Notes under the pieces: generated by a model | The model's input: only the letters and a program-made list of their open reading frames with translations | Told to the model about the DNA's origin: nothing | Database searches by the model: none | DNA from: Pseudomonas congelans | GTDB lineage: Bacteria > Pseudomonadota > Gammaproteobacteria > Pseudomonadales > Pseudomonadaceae | Assembly (NCBI RefSeq): GCF_900103225.1 | Contig: NZ_FNJH01000004.1 | Location: 248,001-312,000 of the forward strand | Direction: 5' to 3' | Length of the DNA stretch: 64,000 nt | Position numbers and translations under genes: made by a program | Shown here: piece after piece, positions 18,086 through 28,817 of the stretch | How positions within the stretch are numbered: the first letter of the stretch is position 1 | Layout of the letters: each line of letters opens with the position of its first letter

Positions 18086-19975
18086 TCATTGCGCAGTTGC
18101 ATCGGCAGTTGTTATACGCCACGACTTTGCCAGTTCCACAGTGCCTGATTGCAGCAACTGCCCAGGCAGCGCGGATCTGGAGGCGTAGGCCGCAATAATC
18201 CCATCCAGCGCGCGATTGACTTCGCTGGCAGTGGTCGCCTGCAGCAGGATCCGGTCAGCACTCAGCAACAGATTGATATTGGCTGAGGTTTGCAGAAAGA
18301 GATGCATTGAAGGGAAGATCACCGATTTTCTGATGTTGCCTGCAATGACCCGAACTTCCCGTTCACGCATTTCGGCCAACGCGGCAGCCAGAACCGGCGA
18401 TGCCACTGCGTTATTGCGCACCGCATCAAGCAGGCGCAGGCGGGCCTTTCTGTCGAAGCGATTCAATTGCAGTGCCAACCACCGGAGGTGCGCCGGGTCG
18501 GTAACCAGTCCATCAAGACGCGCAACCGCCTCGCCAAGACTGCCAGTTAACGTCAATCGACTGCTGCTCTCGTAGGTTTCAACCATGGCATCCAGCATGG
18601 CAAGTGCGGCGTTGGCCCCTGAGAGCCACGTCATTATGCTGTTCATTGTGCCGTCGGGCGCCCTGCTCAGGACGCTATCAAGCATCTCGTCGTCCATGCT
18701 CAGCAGCGCCTCGTTCATGGATTCGAAAACATATTCCTCTCGTTTTTCTGCACGCAGCTTCAAATGTGCACTGACCGCCTGCTGCAAACGCTCCTGCAAG
18801 TGATCCTTGATGTCGGCGGTCATGCCAAAATTCACCGTGCCGCTCAATGCACCGCTGAAATCACCCTTTTCCGTACGCAGTGGTACTACGACGGTCTGCT
18901 CCGCAAAGGCCTTGAGGCTGAGGTTCTGGAATTCACGACTTGCAGAGACAGGGGCCCCTGTCAGCCAATCGGTCAACAACTGCGTAAAGCCGCCACGGTC
19001 GATCGGGCTCTCCTGCTGTTCGAACCGGAGGATCAGCATGTCCGAACCGGACATCAGGTCTGTGGCCAGTCCGGGATCAATGAGTTGCGGTACCGGAGTA
19101 TTGAGCAGGACGCCGCCATCCTGAAAGAACGTCAGCTCGTCGATTGCCTGAAACGCCATCCCCTCTCCAGAAGGCTGTTTGAACAGCACAGGCAGGGACG
19201 CGGAAACATGGGCGGCCATTGCAATATCCAGTTCGGGAGTCAACGCCGCGCTGAATACCACCAGTTGCGGCATCCCCGCGAGCATGGCCGTGCCGGTGAT
19301 GTTCAGATTCTTGATCTGCGGAATATGGCGGTTGAGCACTGCCAGGTCAGCGAACGTCACAACACCTCCGGCCACCAGACGATCCCGGATGTCAGTGACC
19401 TCGGAAGCGTGTTCATCGTGGATCCGGCTCAGGACCGCCGTCCGGGCGGTTTCACGCAGCAAGGCTTGCAGAGGCAGCGCCTGAGACTGGATACGCGGCA
19501 ATACCCCCAGCAGCACACGGGTAAAGTCGCCGATGGCGCCAGGCAGGGCTTTTTGCGTTATCGCCCCGAGGCCGGAAAAGGCCTGCTGAAACCAGCCTGC
19601 GCCGTTATCAGCGCTGTCGAGCAGGGCAAGCAGATCGGTGTCGTCAGTGAGCGTGTCGAACTGCCGTGCATCTATCCCGCACGCAAGCATTACCGCCATG
19701 ATCGCCCCCACTGAAGAGCCATAAACCGCCTGAATGTCGTTCAGGACCCCCTGCTGCTCCAATGCGTTGACCGCTCCGGAGTAGGCAATGCCCTTCGCGC
19801 CACCGCCACTGAGAATCAGCTTGTTAATCGGCGGCAGCGCCAGTTCCAGGCGGGTCACGCCATTTTCATAATCGGTCAACGTGATGCGGCGCTTGCCTGC
19901 ATGCTCGACAATCACCCGAGAACTGCCTTCGGGGTTGGTCATTGATAGAGGGGTGTCGTTCGAGGTCATGTGCAT
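18086..19975 (-). CDS. Patatin-like (ExoU-type) phospholipase
   Basis: Probable phospholipase A2 or acyl hydrolase of 629 residues. The patatin domain has a complete site: oxyanion loop GGGAKG (residues 57-62), nucleophile Ser88 in GSSVG, and Asp286 in QDGG. The 198-residue spacing between Ser and Asp is close to that I recall for ExoU (Ser142 and Asp344) and longer than in small patatins. The C-terminal half (about 330-629) has no recognised domain. No signal peptide; the first 20 residues are Ser/Thr/Asn-rich, but an Asp at position 7 is unlike typical P. syringae type III signals. No hrp box was found upstream. It may be the candidate effector called HopAN1, which I place near ahcY only from memory. 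Start chosen at 19975 because GGAAGG lies 11 bases before it. Confidence 0.75.
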   Translation of the reverse strand: MHMTSNDTPLSMTNPEGSSRVIVEHAGKRRITLTDYENGVTRLELALPPINKLILSGGGAKGIAYSGAVNALEQQGVLNDIQAVYGSSVGAIMAVMLACGIDARQFDTLTDDTDLLALLDSADNGAGWFQQAFSGLGAITQKALPGAIGDFTRVLLGVLPRIQSQALPLQALLRETARTAVLSRIHDEHASEVTDIRDRLVAGGVVTFADLAVLNRHIPQIKNLNITGTAMLAGMPQLVVFSAALTPELDIAMAAHVSASLPVLFKQPSGEGMAFQAIDELTFFQDGGVLLNTPVPQLIDPGLATDLMSGSDMLILRFEQQESPIDRGGFTQLLTDWLTGAPVSASREFQNLSLKAFAEQTVVVPLRTEKGDFSGALSGTVNFGMTADIKDHLQERLQQAVSAHLKLRAEKREEYVFESMNEALLSMDDEMLDSVLSRAPDGTMNSIMTWLSGANAALAMLDAMVETYESSSRLTLTGSLGEAVARLDGLVTDPAHLRWLALQLNRFDRKARLRLLDAVRNNAVASPVLAAALAEMREREVRVIAGNIRKSVIFPSMHLFLQTSANINLLLSADRILLQATTASEVNRALDGIIAAYASRSALPGQLLQSGTVELAKSWRITTADATAQ

Positions 19976-20148
19976 AACGAGTTCTGCCTTCCGTTGTTTC
20001 AGGGTGCGCTGGCACGCGCTGCTTTTTGTAAGGCGCAAAGCGTGTGGCTCACGCTTTTCGCCTGCCTTATGGAAAGCGAGACTAGGGGCAACCCTGAAGC
20101 GAGGTGCGGTACAGGAATATAGAGGGTCGAAAATCCGCCGAACGGTGA

Positions 20149-21783
<1,635 letters not shown>

Positions 21784-21933
21784 TCGAGCCGTTTCGGTCC
21801 GCTTCTTACGCAGAAGCGGATCGAGCGTCATCAGCCATCACCGGCAGCACGCGCTACGCCGGTGATGCTCAGTATCTGAAGGCCGTTCCGGCCTTTTCGC
21901 GAACAAGTTCGCTCCTACGACGAGATCGGCTCC
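21784..21933. repeat. Three hairpins and a REP-like element between ahcY and metF
   Basis: The 150-base spacer holds TCCGCTTCT/AGAAGCGGA (21798-21806 with 21812-21820), CATCACCGGC/GCCGGTGATG (21836-21845 with 21858-21867), and AAGGCC/GGCCTTTT (21879-21896) joined to the REP-like CGCGAACAAGTTCGCTCCTA (21898-21917). The last could end or attenuate ahcY transcription. Confidence 0.7.
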
Positions 21934-22779
21934 ATGTCTCAAGAACGCCGCTTCAGCTTCGAGTTCTTTCCCACCAAAACCGACGCTGGACACGAAAAGC
22001 TGCTGACCGTCGCTCGTCAGTTGGCCACGTACAACCCCGATTTTTTCTCCTGCACCTATGGTGCCGGTGGCTCGACCCGCGACCGCACGCTCAATACCGT
22101 GCTGCAGCTGGAAAACGAGATCAAAGTACCTGCTGCGCCGCATTTGTCCTGCGTAGGCGACAGCAAGGATGACCTGCGCAACCTGTTGGCGCAGTACAAG
22201 GATGCGGGCATCAAACGCATCGTGGCACTGCGCGGCGACCTGCCTTCCGGCATGGGCATGGCCAGCGGTGAGCTGCGTCACGCCAATGACCTGGTGAGCT
22301 TCATTCGCCAGGAAAGCGGCAGCCATTTCCACATCGAAGTCGCCGCTTACCCGGAAATGCATCCGCAGGCGCGCAATTTCGAAGACGACCTCAAGCACTT
22401 CGTCAACAAGGCCAACGCCGGCGCCGACAGTGCGATCACTCAGTATTTCTTCAACGCCGACAGCTATTTCACCTTTGTCGAGCGTGTCGAGAAGATGGGC
22501 GTCAGCATTCCGATCGTGCCGGGCATCATGCCGATCACCAACTACAGCAAGCTGGCGCGTTTCTCGGATGCCTGCGGTGCGGAAATCCCGCGCTGGATCC
22601 GCAAACAGCTGGAAGCCTATGGCGATGACGTGCAAAGCATCCAGGCGTTCGGCGAACAAGTCATCACGCAGATGTGCGAACGACTGCTGCAAGGCGGCGC
22701 CCCCGGCCTGCACTTCTACACCCTGAACCAGGCAGAACCGAGCCTGGCGGTGTGGAACAACCTGCAACTGCCACGCTGA
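21934..22779 (+). CDS. metF: Methylenetetrahydrofolate reductase MetF
   Basis: FAD-dependent reduction of 5,10-methylene-THF to 5-methyl-THF, the methyl donor for turning homocysteine into methionine. The 281-residue TIM barrel has FSFEFFPTKTD at the start (catalytic Glu in this block), TYGAGGSTRDRT, LRGDLPSG, QYFFNAD and PGIMPI. It lies downstream of ahcY with the same orientation, so the riboswitch may also influence it if transcription reads through the intervening hairpins. Confidence 0.96.
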   Translation: MSQERRFSFEFFPTKTDAGHEKLLTVARQLATYNPDFFSCTYGAGGSTRDRTLNTVLQLENEIKVPAAPHLSCVGDSKDDLRNLLAQYKDAGIKRIVALRGDLPSGMGMASGELRHANDLVSFIRQESGSHFHIEVAAYPEMHPQARNFEDDLKHFVNKANAGADSAITQYFFNADSYFTFVERVEKMGVSIPIVPGIMPITNYSKLARFSDACGAEIPRWIRKQLEAYGDDVQSIQAFGEQVITQMCERLLQGGAPGLHFYTLNQAEPSLAVWNNLQLPR

Positions 22780-23090
22780 AAACGGCTGCGGCACCGCGAT
22801 CCGACCGGCAGTTTCCGGGGGATCGCGGCCTCATACACCGTTGGGCAGCAGGAAAGCGGCGTATTGCGCTCGCTCTGTTATACTCCAGCCTTCCCGCCAG
22901 GCTTACGCCCGGACGCCCGGTCTTGCAATCGTCACCCGTTCACGCCAACAGCGCAATTTTCATCAAGCGCAGACGTCACGGAATGCACTGAAGACCCGGC
23001 AGGACCGGACGGGATCGCGTTGTCTTTACACGCCATTCGCGCCAGGCAAGACATCCCTTGAGCTTAAGCTCCAACAGAACAGGATTACTC
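22780..23090. other. Spacer upstream of rhlE
   Basis: No gene or repeat was recognised in 311 bases. TTATACT near 22879 is a possible -10 box for rhlE without a good -35. The untranslated leader would be about 200 bases, long enough for regulation, as is common for DEAD-box helicase genes, but no specific structure was identified. Confidence 0.35.
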
Positions 23091-24980
23091 ATGTCCTTTG
23101 CTTCCCTCGGTCTCTCCGAGGCTTTAGTCCGCGCCATCGAGGCAGCGGGCTATACCCAGCCTACCCCCGTGCAACAGCGGGCCATTCCCGCCGTGTTGCA
23201 AGGTCGCGACCTGATGGTTGCGGCACAGACCGGTACTGGTAAAACCGGCGGTTTCGCCCTCCCTATTCTGGAGCGGCTGTTTCCCAATGGTGTTCCGGAC
23301 AAATCCCAGCGTCACGGCCCGCGTCAACCGCGCGTTCTGGTCCTGACCCCGACCCGCGAACTGGCCGCACAGGTGCACGAGAGCTTCAAGCTCTATGCCC
23401 GCGACCTGAAGTTCGTCAGCGCCTGCATCTTCGGTGGCGTCGGCATGAACCCGCAGGTTCAGGCCATGTCCCGTGGTGTGGACGTTCTGGTGGCCTGCCC
23501 TGGCCGCCTGCTCGACCTGGCCGGTCAAGGCAGTGTCGACCTGTCCCACGTCGAAATTCTGGTGCTCGATGAAGCAGACCGGATGCTCGACATGGGCTTC
23601 GTGCACGACGTCAAGAAGGTCCTCGCGCGGCTGCCGGCCAAGCGCCAGAACCTGCTGTTCTCGGCTACCTTCTCCAATGACATCACGTCGTTGGCAGGCA
23701 AGCTGCTGCACAACCCCGAGCGCATCGAAGTCACGCCGCCGAACACCACGGTCGAGCGTATCGAGCAACGGGTTTTCCGCCTGGCAGCCAACCACAAGCG
23801 TTCGCTGTTGGCGCATCTGATCACCGTCGGTGCCTGGGAACAGGTGCTGGTCTTCACTCGCACCAAGCACGGCGCCAACCGCCTGGCCGAGTACCTGGAC
23901 AAGCACGGCCTTGCGGCTGTCGCGATCCACGGCAACAAGAGCCAGAACGCTCGTACCAAGGCGCTGGCCGACTTCAAGGCAGGTGATGTACGCATCATGG
24001 TGGCGACCGATATCGCCGCACGCGGTCTGGATATCGATCAGTTGCCGCATGTCGTCAACTTCGAGCTGCCCAACGTCGACGAAGACTACGTTCACCGTAT
24101 CGGTCGTACCGGCCGTGCCGGTCGTTCCGGTGAAGCCATTTCGCTGGTTGCGCCGGACGAAGAGAAGCTGCTCAAAAGCATCGAGCGCATGACCAAGCAG
24201 AAGATCGCCGATGGCGATCTGATGGGCTTCGACATCACCGCAGTAGAGGCTGAGAAGCCGGAAGTGCGCGAGCGTCCGGATGTTCGCAATTCGCGTGGCG
24301 CACGTCCTGCACGTGGCGATGGCGACAAGAACAACGGTGGTCGTCGCGACAAGGGCAAGGATAAAGGCAAGGAAAAACCTGCCGCTGCATCCGCCACTGG
24401 CGAACGTCCTGCAAGGCAGCCACGCGAAAAAAAACCTCGTGAGGGCACGCCTCGCAGCGAACAGCGTGCATCGCAACCCGCCACACCGCGTCCGGCAGCC
24501 GATCGTGCACCGGATGAGTTCCGTGACGACGAAGTAGACAACTTCGGTAATCGCGCTGACTACGTCAGTCCTTATCAGGGCAAAGGCCAGAACCGTGGTC
24601 GTCGCCCTGCTGCCGCGCCTGGCGCAGCCGCACCGGCCGCTGGCGGCGCTGCTCGCCCGGCTAATCCGGGTCGCCCTGCCGGTGGCGCTCGCAACGGCTC
24701 GGGCAGTGGCGCGCCAAAGCGCAACGGCTCGGGTTCATCGGCACCCCGCTCGCGTGATGGTCAGCCACGTGGCCGTCGCCCGGCACGTGAAGAGCAACCC
24801 TTGCCACGTGAAGGTGAGGAGCCAGTCGCACGCGCACCACGCGACGGCCAGCCTCAGCCGAAGATCGTGCACAAGGAATCCAAGATCGACCGCTTCCCGT
24901 CTGCCGAGCAACTGGACCAGTTGCCAAGCCGCCCACGCGGTGAAAAACCGGCCCTGCTGACCCGCAACCGCGACAGCTGA
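23091..24980 (+). CDS. rhlE: DEAD-box RNA helicase RhlE
   Basis: ATP-dependent RNA helicase acting in ribosome assembly or RNA turnover. The 629-residue protein has a standard core in the first 380 residues: TPVQQRAIP (Q motif), [34 protein letters not shown] and [11 protein letters not shown]. The last 250 residues are a low-complexity tail rich in Arg, Gly, Pro and Lys, longer than in E. coli RhlE, closing with a conserved-looking block near [18 protein letters not shown]. The frame opens 11 codons earlier; the ATG at 23091 has CAGGATT before it and the family start MSFASLGLS. Confidence 0.94.
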   Translation: MSFASLGLSEALVRAIEAAGYTQPTPVQQRAIPAVLQGRDLMVAAQTGTGKTGGFALPILERLFPNGVPDKSQRHGPRQPRVLVLTPTRELAAQVHESFKLYARDLKFVSACIFGGVGMNPQVQAMSRGVDVLVACPGRLLDLAGQGSVDLSHVEILVLDEADRMLDMGFVHDVKKVLARLPAKRQNLLFSATFSNDITSLAGKLLHNPERIEVTPPNTTVERIEQRVFRLAANHKRSLLAHLITVGAWEQVLVFTRTKHGANRLAEYLDKHGLAAVAIHGNKSQNARTKALADFKAGDVRIMVATDIAARGLDIDQLPHVVNFELPNVDEDYVHRIGRTGRAGRSGEAISLVAPDEEKLLKSIERMTKQKIADGDLMGFDITAVEAEKPEVRERPDVRNSRGARPARGDGDKNNGGRRDKGKDKGKEKPAAASATGERPARQPREKKPREGTPRSEQRASQPATPRPAADRAPDEFRDDEVDNFGNRADYVSPYQGKGQNRGRRPAAAPGAAAPAAGGAARPANPGRPAGGARNGSGSGAPKRNGSGSSAPRSRDGQPRGRRPAREEQPLPREGEEPVARAPRDGQPQPKIVHKESKIDRFPSAEQLDQLPSRPRGEKPALLTRNRDS

Positions 24981-24996
24981 CAGCCACGCAACACTG

Positions 24997-25026
24997 AAAA
25001 CGCCCCGACTTGCTCGGGGCGTTTTT
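24997..25026 (+). terminator. Intrinsic terminator after rhlE
   Basis: ACGCCCCGA pairs with TCGGGGCGT across a five-base loop (25000-25022), with five Ts following. It lies 19 bases past the rhlE stop. Confidence 0.88.
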
Positions 25027-25051
25027 GTTTGTTGTATCAATGATCGCTATG

Positions 25052-25155
25052 GACGCTCCGCGTCCGATCTTGAGCGGGCAGCGCGGCTCACATCTGTGAC
25101 GCAGAGCGTCACGAACTGCATGCCAACGCGGAGCATTGGCACGATAGTCACCTCA
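25052..25155. repeat. GACGC-type repeat pair between rhlE and yceI
   Basis: Palindromes GACGCTCCGCGTC (25052-25064) and GACGCAGAGCGTC (25098-25110) are followed by CACGAACTGCATGCCAACGCGGAGC and CACGATAGT, the same composite layout seen at 3741-3800 and 17457-17600. Confidence 0.65.
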
Positions 25156-25175
25156 GGACGTTTCATCGCACCAAC

Positions 25176-25203
25176 AAAAACGCCGACCCAAGGGTCGGCG
25201 TTC
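25176..25203 (-). terminator. Intrinsic terminator after the yceI gene
   Basis: CGCCGACCC (25181-25189) and GGGTCGGCG (25192-25200) form a tight hairpin. On the minus strand it is followed by a run of Ts, 18 bases after the yceI-type stop. Confidence 0.85.
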
Positions 25204-25221
25204 TGTCGATCAAGCGTGCAA

Positions 25222-25800
25222 TTACTTCTTCTGTACGCCTTCGAAGCTGATGTCCAGATCCAGCGTCTGCGACGTCGGGCCTGGGCCTTTGATGCCGAAG
25301 TCGTTCAGGTTCAGCGTCGAAGTACCGTTGAAGCCGGCACGGTAGCCGCCCCATGGATCCTTGCCTTCGCCGTTGAAGGTCGCCTTGATGACGATTGGCT
25401 TGGTCACGCCGTGCAGGGTCAGGTCGCCAGTGACGTCAGCCGTTTTCTCGCCAGTCGACTTGACTGCGGTGGAAACGAATTTGGCTTCCGGGTATTTGGC
25501 AACGTCCAGGAAATCCTTGCTGGAGATGTGCTTGTCGCGCTCAGCGTGGTTGGTGAACAGGCTGGCGGTTTTCAGATCGACATTGATTTTGCTGGCTTCA
25601 GGCTTGGCAGCATCGAAGCTGAACGTGCCGTCCCAGTCCTTGAAGGTACCGTGGATGAAGCTGTAACCCAGGTGGCTGATCTTGAAGTCAACGAATGCGT
25701 GTTGACCTTCCTTGTCGATAACGTAGTCGGCAGCCATGGCCTGGCCAGCAGACAACAATGCGGTACCCAGAGCCAGAGCGGCGAGAGACTTCTTCAACAT
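25222..25800 (-). CDS. YceI family periplasmic lipid-binding protein
   Basis: A 192-residue exported lipocalin-like beta-barrel. The signal peptide ends at AMA-ADYVID (cleavage after residue 23). [25 protein letters not shown] and the late [11 protein letters not shown] are family signatures. YceI-like proteins bind polyisoprenoid lipids such as ubiquinone precursors. The frame extends nine codons further, but the ATG at 25800 gives the proper signal peptide and has GGGAATAA before it. The cytochrome b561 gene ends 27 bases upstream, a common pairing. Confidence 0.92.
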   Translation of the reverse strand: MLKKSLAALALGTALLSAGQAMAADYVIDKEGQHAFVDFKISHLGYSFIHGTFKDWDGTFSFDAAKPEASKINVDLKTASLFTNHAERDKHISSKDFLDVAKYPEAKFVSTAVKSTGEKTADVTGDLTLHGVTKPIVIKATFNGEGKDPWGGYRAGFNGTSTLNLNDFGIKGPGPTSQTLDLDISFEGVQKK

Positions 25801-25827
25801 GCGTTTATTCCCGTTTTGGTTGAACAA

Positions 25828-26376
25828 TCAATTACGACCCAGCATACGCTTGAGGGTCACATCGCGATCGATGAAGTGGTGTTTCAATGCAGCAAGACCA
25901 TGGAGCCCCGCGAATATCACGATGACCCAGGCCAGATACAGGTGAATCCAGCCAGCCGTTTCTGCCTGATCAGGAAGGCCCGACACCAGCGCGGGCACAT
26001 CGAACAGGCCGAATATCGGAATCCCCACGCCGTCGGCGGTGGAGATGAGATACCCGGCGAACATCACGGCAAACAGTGCGACGTACAAAAACAGATGGCC
26101 GAATGCAGCACCGATGCGCGTCAACTTACTGTAGCTGGTCAACGGCGGCGGTGGCGGACTGAGCAGACGCCAGACCACACGGATCAGCATGATCGCGAAC
26201 AGCGTGATGCCGATGCTCTTGTGCAAATCAGGGCCCGCCTTGCGCCACGTATCGTAGTAATCCAGCCCGACCATCCACAGCCCCAGCGCAAACATTCCAA
26301 ACACGACAGCAGCCACACCCCAGTGCAGCACCATGCTGACCAGACCGTAGCGAGAGGATGAATTACGTAGCTGCAT
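25828..26376 (-). CDS. Cytochrome b561 family protein
   Basis: Inner-membrane diheme b-type cytochrome of 182 residues with four transmembrane helices. Candidate heme-ligand histidines are His18 in VLHWGVAAVV, His52 in DLHKSIG, and histidines in the last two helices (WIHLYLAWV and GLHGLAAL). Members exchange electrons between quinones and periplasmic partners. Its pairing with a YceI protein suggests quinone-related redox chemistry in the periplasm, possibly under oxidative or osmotic stress; that is inference. Confidence 0.9.
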   Translation of the reverse strand: MQLRNSSSRYGLVSMVLHWGVAAVVFGMFALGLWMVGLDYYDTWRKAGPDLHKSIGITLFAIMLIRVVWRLLSPPPPPLTSYSKLTRIGAAFGHLFLYVALFAVMFAGYLISTADGVGIPIFGLFDVPALVSGLPDQAETAGWIHLYLAWVIVIFAGLHGLAALKHHFIDRDVTLKRMLGRN

Positions 26377-26733
26377 TACCAGTACCTTGTCAGAAGTGTT
26401 ACCAGACTAGCTTTTTATCTATCGAATGAAAGCGCAAAATTTCGCTCGGACGTATCGAACAATACGATAGGTCTGGTGGGCATTTCGTACCTCGATTCTG
26501 TTGCCTGCCTGAACACCTGAACCACTGTTCAGCGCTGCCAGGCTGTCCGCGCTGCAGCAGCATCCCGATAATTTGCCGCCAGTAACACTTTGCAATGACC
26601 ATCGGCCTTTCGATGCCGATGAACGGCAAGATAAGGCCCGACAAGGTCAACCCACAAGGATAGAACGAATCGAGCGCGCATAAAAAAAGGGATGCGGTGT
26701 GAACCGCATCCCTTTCAGTCAGCCATCGGACGG
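26377..26733. other. Spacer between cytochrome b561 and the FAD gene
   Basis: 357 bases with no supported gene. An 83-codon minus-strand frame (26399-26650) has no recognisable similarity or Shine-Dalgarno and unlike codon use. The right end holds the terminator at 26686-26715; the left end should contain the cytochrome promoter. Confidence 0.5.
26686..26715. terminator. Intrinsic terminator for the FAD gene
   Basis: AAAGGGATGCGGT (26686-26698) pairs with ACCGCATCCCTTT (26703-26715) across a GTGA loop. On the minus strand it is followed by TTTTTTA. It lies 18 bases past the FAD-gene stop. Confidence 0.88.
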
Positions 26734-28608
26734 TCAGTTATTGGCGTCTGCAGGCGCTGCTTCAGCAGGGGTCTTGGCGGGAGCCGGTTTGCTCTGAGCC
26801 TTTTTCGCTGCCTCTTTTTTAGCCGCTTCCTTCTTCGCAGCTTCTTTTTTAGCCGCTTCTTTCCTGGCCGCTTCCTTGCTCTGCACTTTCTTCGCAGGTT
26901 CAGCCTTGGTCGCCGGCTTCTTGGCTGGCTCGGCTTTTACCGGCGGTGTGGCAGGCTGGACAACCGGTGCAACCACGGGTGCCGGAGCCACAGCCGGTGC
27001 AGGCGCTGGAGCAGGCTCTACGGCTTTCTCAACCGGAGCAGGTGCCGGGGCCGGTGCCTCGCCGCCACCGAACATGCGCGAGAAGAAGCCTGGCTTGTCA
27101 GCCTGCGGCTTGGCAGGTTCAGCCGGTTTGTCGGAGGAACCGCCGAACAGATTGCTGAAGAAATTGCCTTCGGACTTCTGCGAAGCCGGGGCCGGTGCTT
27201 TCGGCGGTGCAACCTTGACCGGTTCGAACGACTTGCCAGCGGCCAGATCCTGCACCTGGCCGGCTGCACGCTGACCACTGCGCAGGGCGCCTTCCAGGGT
27301 GCCGGGGTACAAGGTGTCGGTGTGCTCGCCAGCAAAGGCTACCCGCAGGATCGGCCGTTCCCACAAGCGCCAGTATTTGCTGATCTGGCCGGGACCGAAC
27401 GCCAGGTAAGAACCGCCGGTAGAAGGATCGACGCTGTAACGGCGGATTTCATAGCCGGTGTAGGCGCCGCGTGCCTCAGGGTAGAACGCATGCAGACGGA
27501 TCAGCACCTGATCGACCATCTGCTTGTCACCGAAAGCCTGCATGATGCGTGCGTTGTCGCCAGACAGGTTGATCACCACGTTGGCGCCACCTTTAAGCGC
27601 CGGCTCTACCCACAACATGCCCAGACCGGTGTTACTGAATACTTCACCGGACATACGCGCCTTGCTGTCCCAGACCGGAGTCTTGAACTTGAGCATGATC
27701 TGGTCGCGCCAGCCGTAGTTGGTGCTCTTGATCGCGCCCATGTGCTGCGCGTCCAGTGCAGGCGTCATCTGGATCTTGCCCAGCGAACGCAACGGCACGG
27801 CCATCACTACATAGTCTGCTGTATAGCTGGTGGCGCCAGCCTTGACCGTGACCTTGTCCTTCTCTTGAATGACTGCCGTCACCGGCGAGTTGGTCTTGAC
27901 GGTCTTGAGTTGCTTGACGAACGCCTGGGTCAGCACCGCACTGCCACCGGGCAGGCGCGCAGCACGCAAGTCACGCTCGTCGACCGAGCGATAAACCCGC
28001 GATTGCTGGGCGAGGTACAGCAGCGACAGGCGCGAAGGCTCGTCGTAGCGGGTACGGATCTGCTGATTGATTAACTGACGCGCAGTGACAGGCAGGTTCA
28101 GACGGTCCAGCCAGTTGGCAACGTTGATCTGGTCCAGCGCAAACAGCGTGCTGTTGGACGCCGGGTTTTCCGGGTCGTCAACCGAACGCGCGAGATTATC
28201 CAGCGTGTCGTTGTAGCGCTTTATGGCTTCGGCGGTCGCGGGCTGTTTGACGGCCAGGTCAGCCTGGGTGAAGTACACACCGTCGATCAGGTAGCTAGGC
28301 GTGCGCACAAATTCAGGCGCAGGCACAGTCGACAGCTTGAAGCTGTCCAGGTAGCGGTTCAGCACAGGCTGAGCCTTGGTATTGCCGATCCACTCGCTGG
28401 TCGCCAGACCGGAGCGTCCACCCAGACTCGGCTTGGCTTCCAGCACGGTCACCTGCCAGCCTTTGGCCTGCAGTTCATAGGCGGCAGTCAAACCTGCCAG
28501 ACCACCACCGACGACAATGGCGGTTCGTTGTTTTTCATCGGCGAGCGTCGAAACGCTGACCAACCCTGCCACTATCAGCGCACAGGCGCGCAGCCAACCA
28601 GAAAGCAT
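26734..28608 (-). CDS. Exported FAD-dependent amine-oxidase-like protein with TolA-like tail
   Basis: A 624-residue flavoprotein. A signal peptide (MLSGWLRACALIVAGLVSVS) precedes the dinucleotide fold VVGGGLAGLTAAYEL and a GGRSG block; a late FAGEHTD segment contacts FAD in this family. The catalytic part ends near residue 455. The tail has two near-copies of a short motif (NFFSNLFGG and GFFSRMFGG), a Pro/Ala-rich stretch and then four tandem KEAAK units ending in a Lys/Ala-rich helix. The start at 28608 has GGAG eight bases before it; the frame opens 35 codons further. Substrate unknown. The gene is divergent from bioA. Confidence 0.82.
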   Translation of the reverse strand: MLSGWLRACALIVAGLVSVSTLADEKQRTAIVVGGGLAGLTAAYELQAKGWQVTVLEAKPSLGGRSGLATSEWIGNTKAQPVLNRYLDSFKLSTVPAPEFVRTPSYLIDGVYFTQADLAVKQPATAEAIKRYNDTLDNLARSVDDPENPASNSTLFALDQINVANWLDRLNLPVTARQLINQQIRTRYDEPSRLSLLYLAQQSRVYRSVDERDLRAARLPGGSAVLTQAFVKQLKTVKTNSPVTAVIQEKDKVTVKAGATSYTADYVVMAVPLRSLGKIQMTPALDAQHMGAIKSTNYGWRDQIMLKFKTPVWDSKARMSGEVFSNTGLGMLWVEPALKGGANVVINLSGDNARIMQAFGDKQMVDQVLIRLHAFYPEARGAYTGYEIRRYSVDPSTGGSYLAFGPGQISKYWRLWERPILRVAFAGEHTDTLYPGTLEGALRSGQRAAGQVQDLAAGKSFEPVKVAPPKAPAPASQKSEGNFFSNLFGGSSDKPAEPAKPQADKPGFFSRMFGGGEAPAPAPAPVEKAVEPAPAPAPAVAPAPVVAPVVQPATPPVKAEPAKKPATKAEPAKKVQSKEAARKEAAKKEAAKKEAAKKEAAKKAQSKPAPAKTPAEAAPADANN

Positions 28609-28817
28609 TCGGCGAACTCCAGAAAACATAGGGAAGATAGGGCAAGTCAGCCCGACACATCGACTCGCTGCGCAGGATACGCGAGCCATCAAATAGCCGC
28701 CAGCAATGTCCATCAGCCGTTAAAACTGCATCAAAGGTTGTTCCGCAGCCGGGCATTGCATAGGCTTGCGCGATTGTTCGTCCTCGCATCAGGCGAGTCG
28801 CTACCCGGAGATTGAAA

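Noticed and set aside
26399..26650. 83-codon minus-strand frame in the cytochrome b561-FAD gene spacer
   Set aside because: No ribosome site, no family resemblance, and it covers the likely cytochrome promoter.
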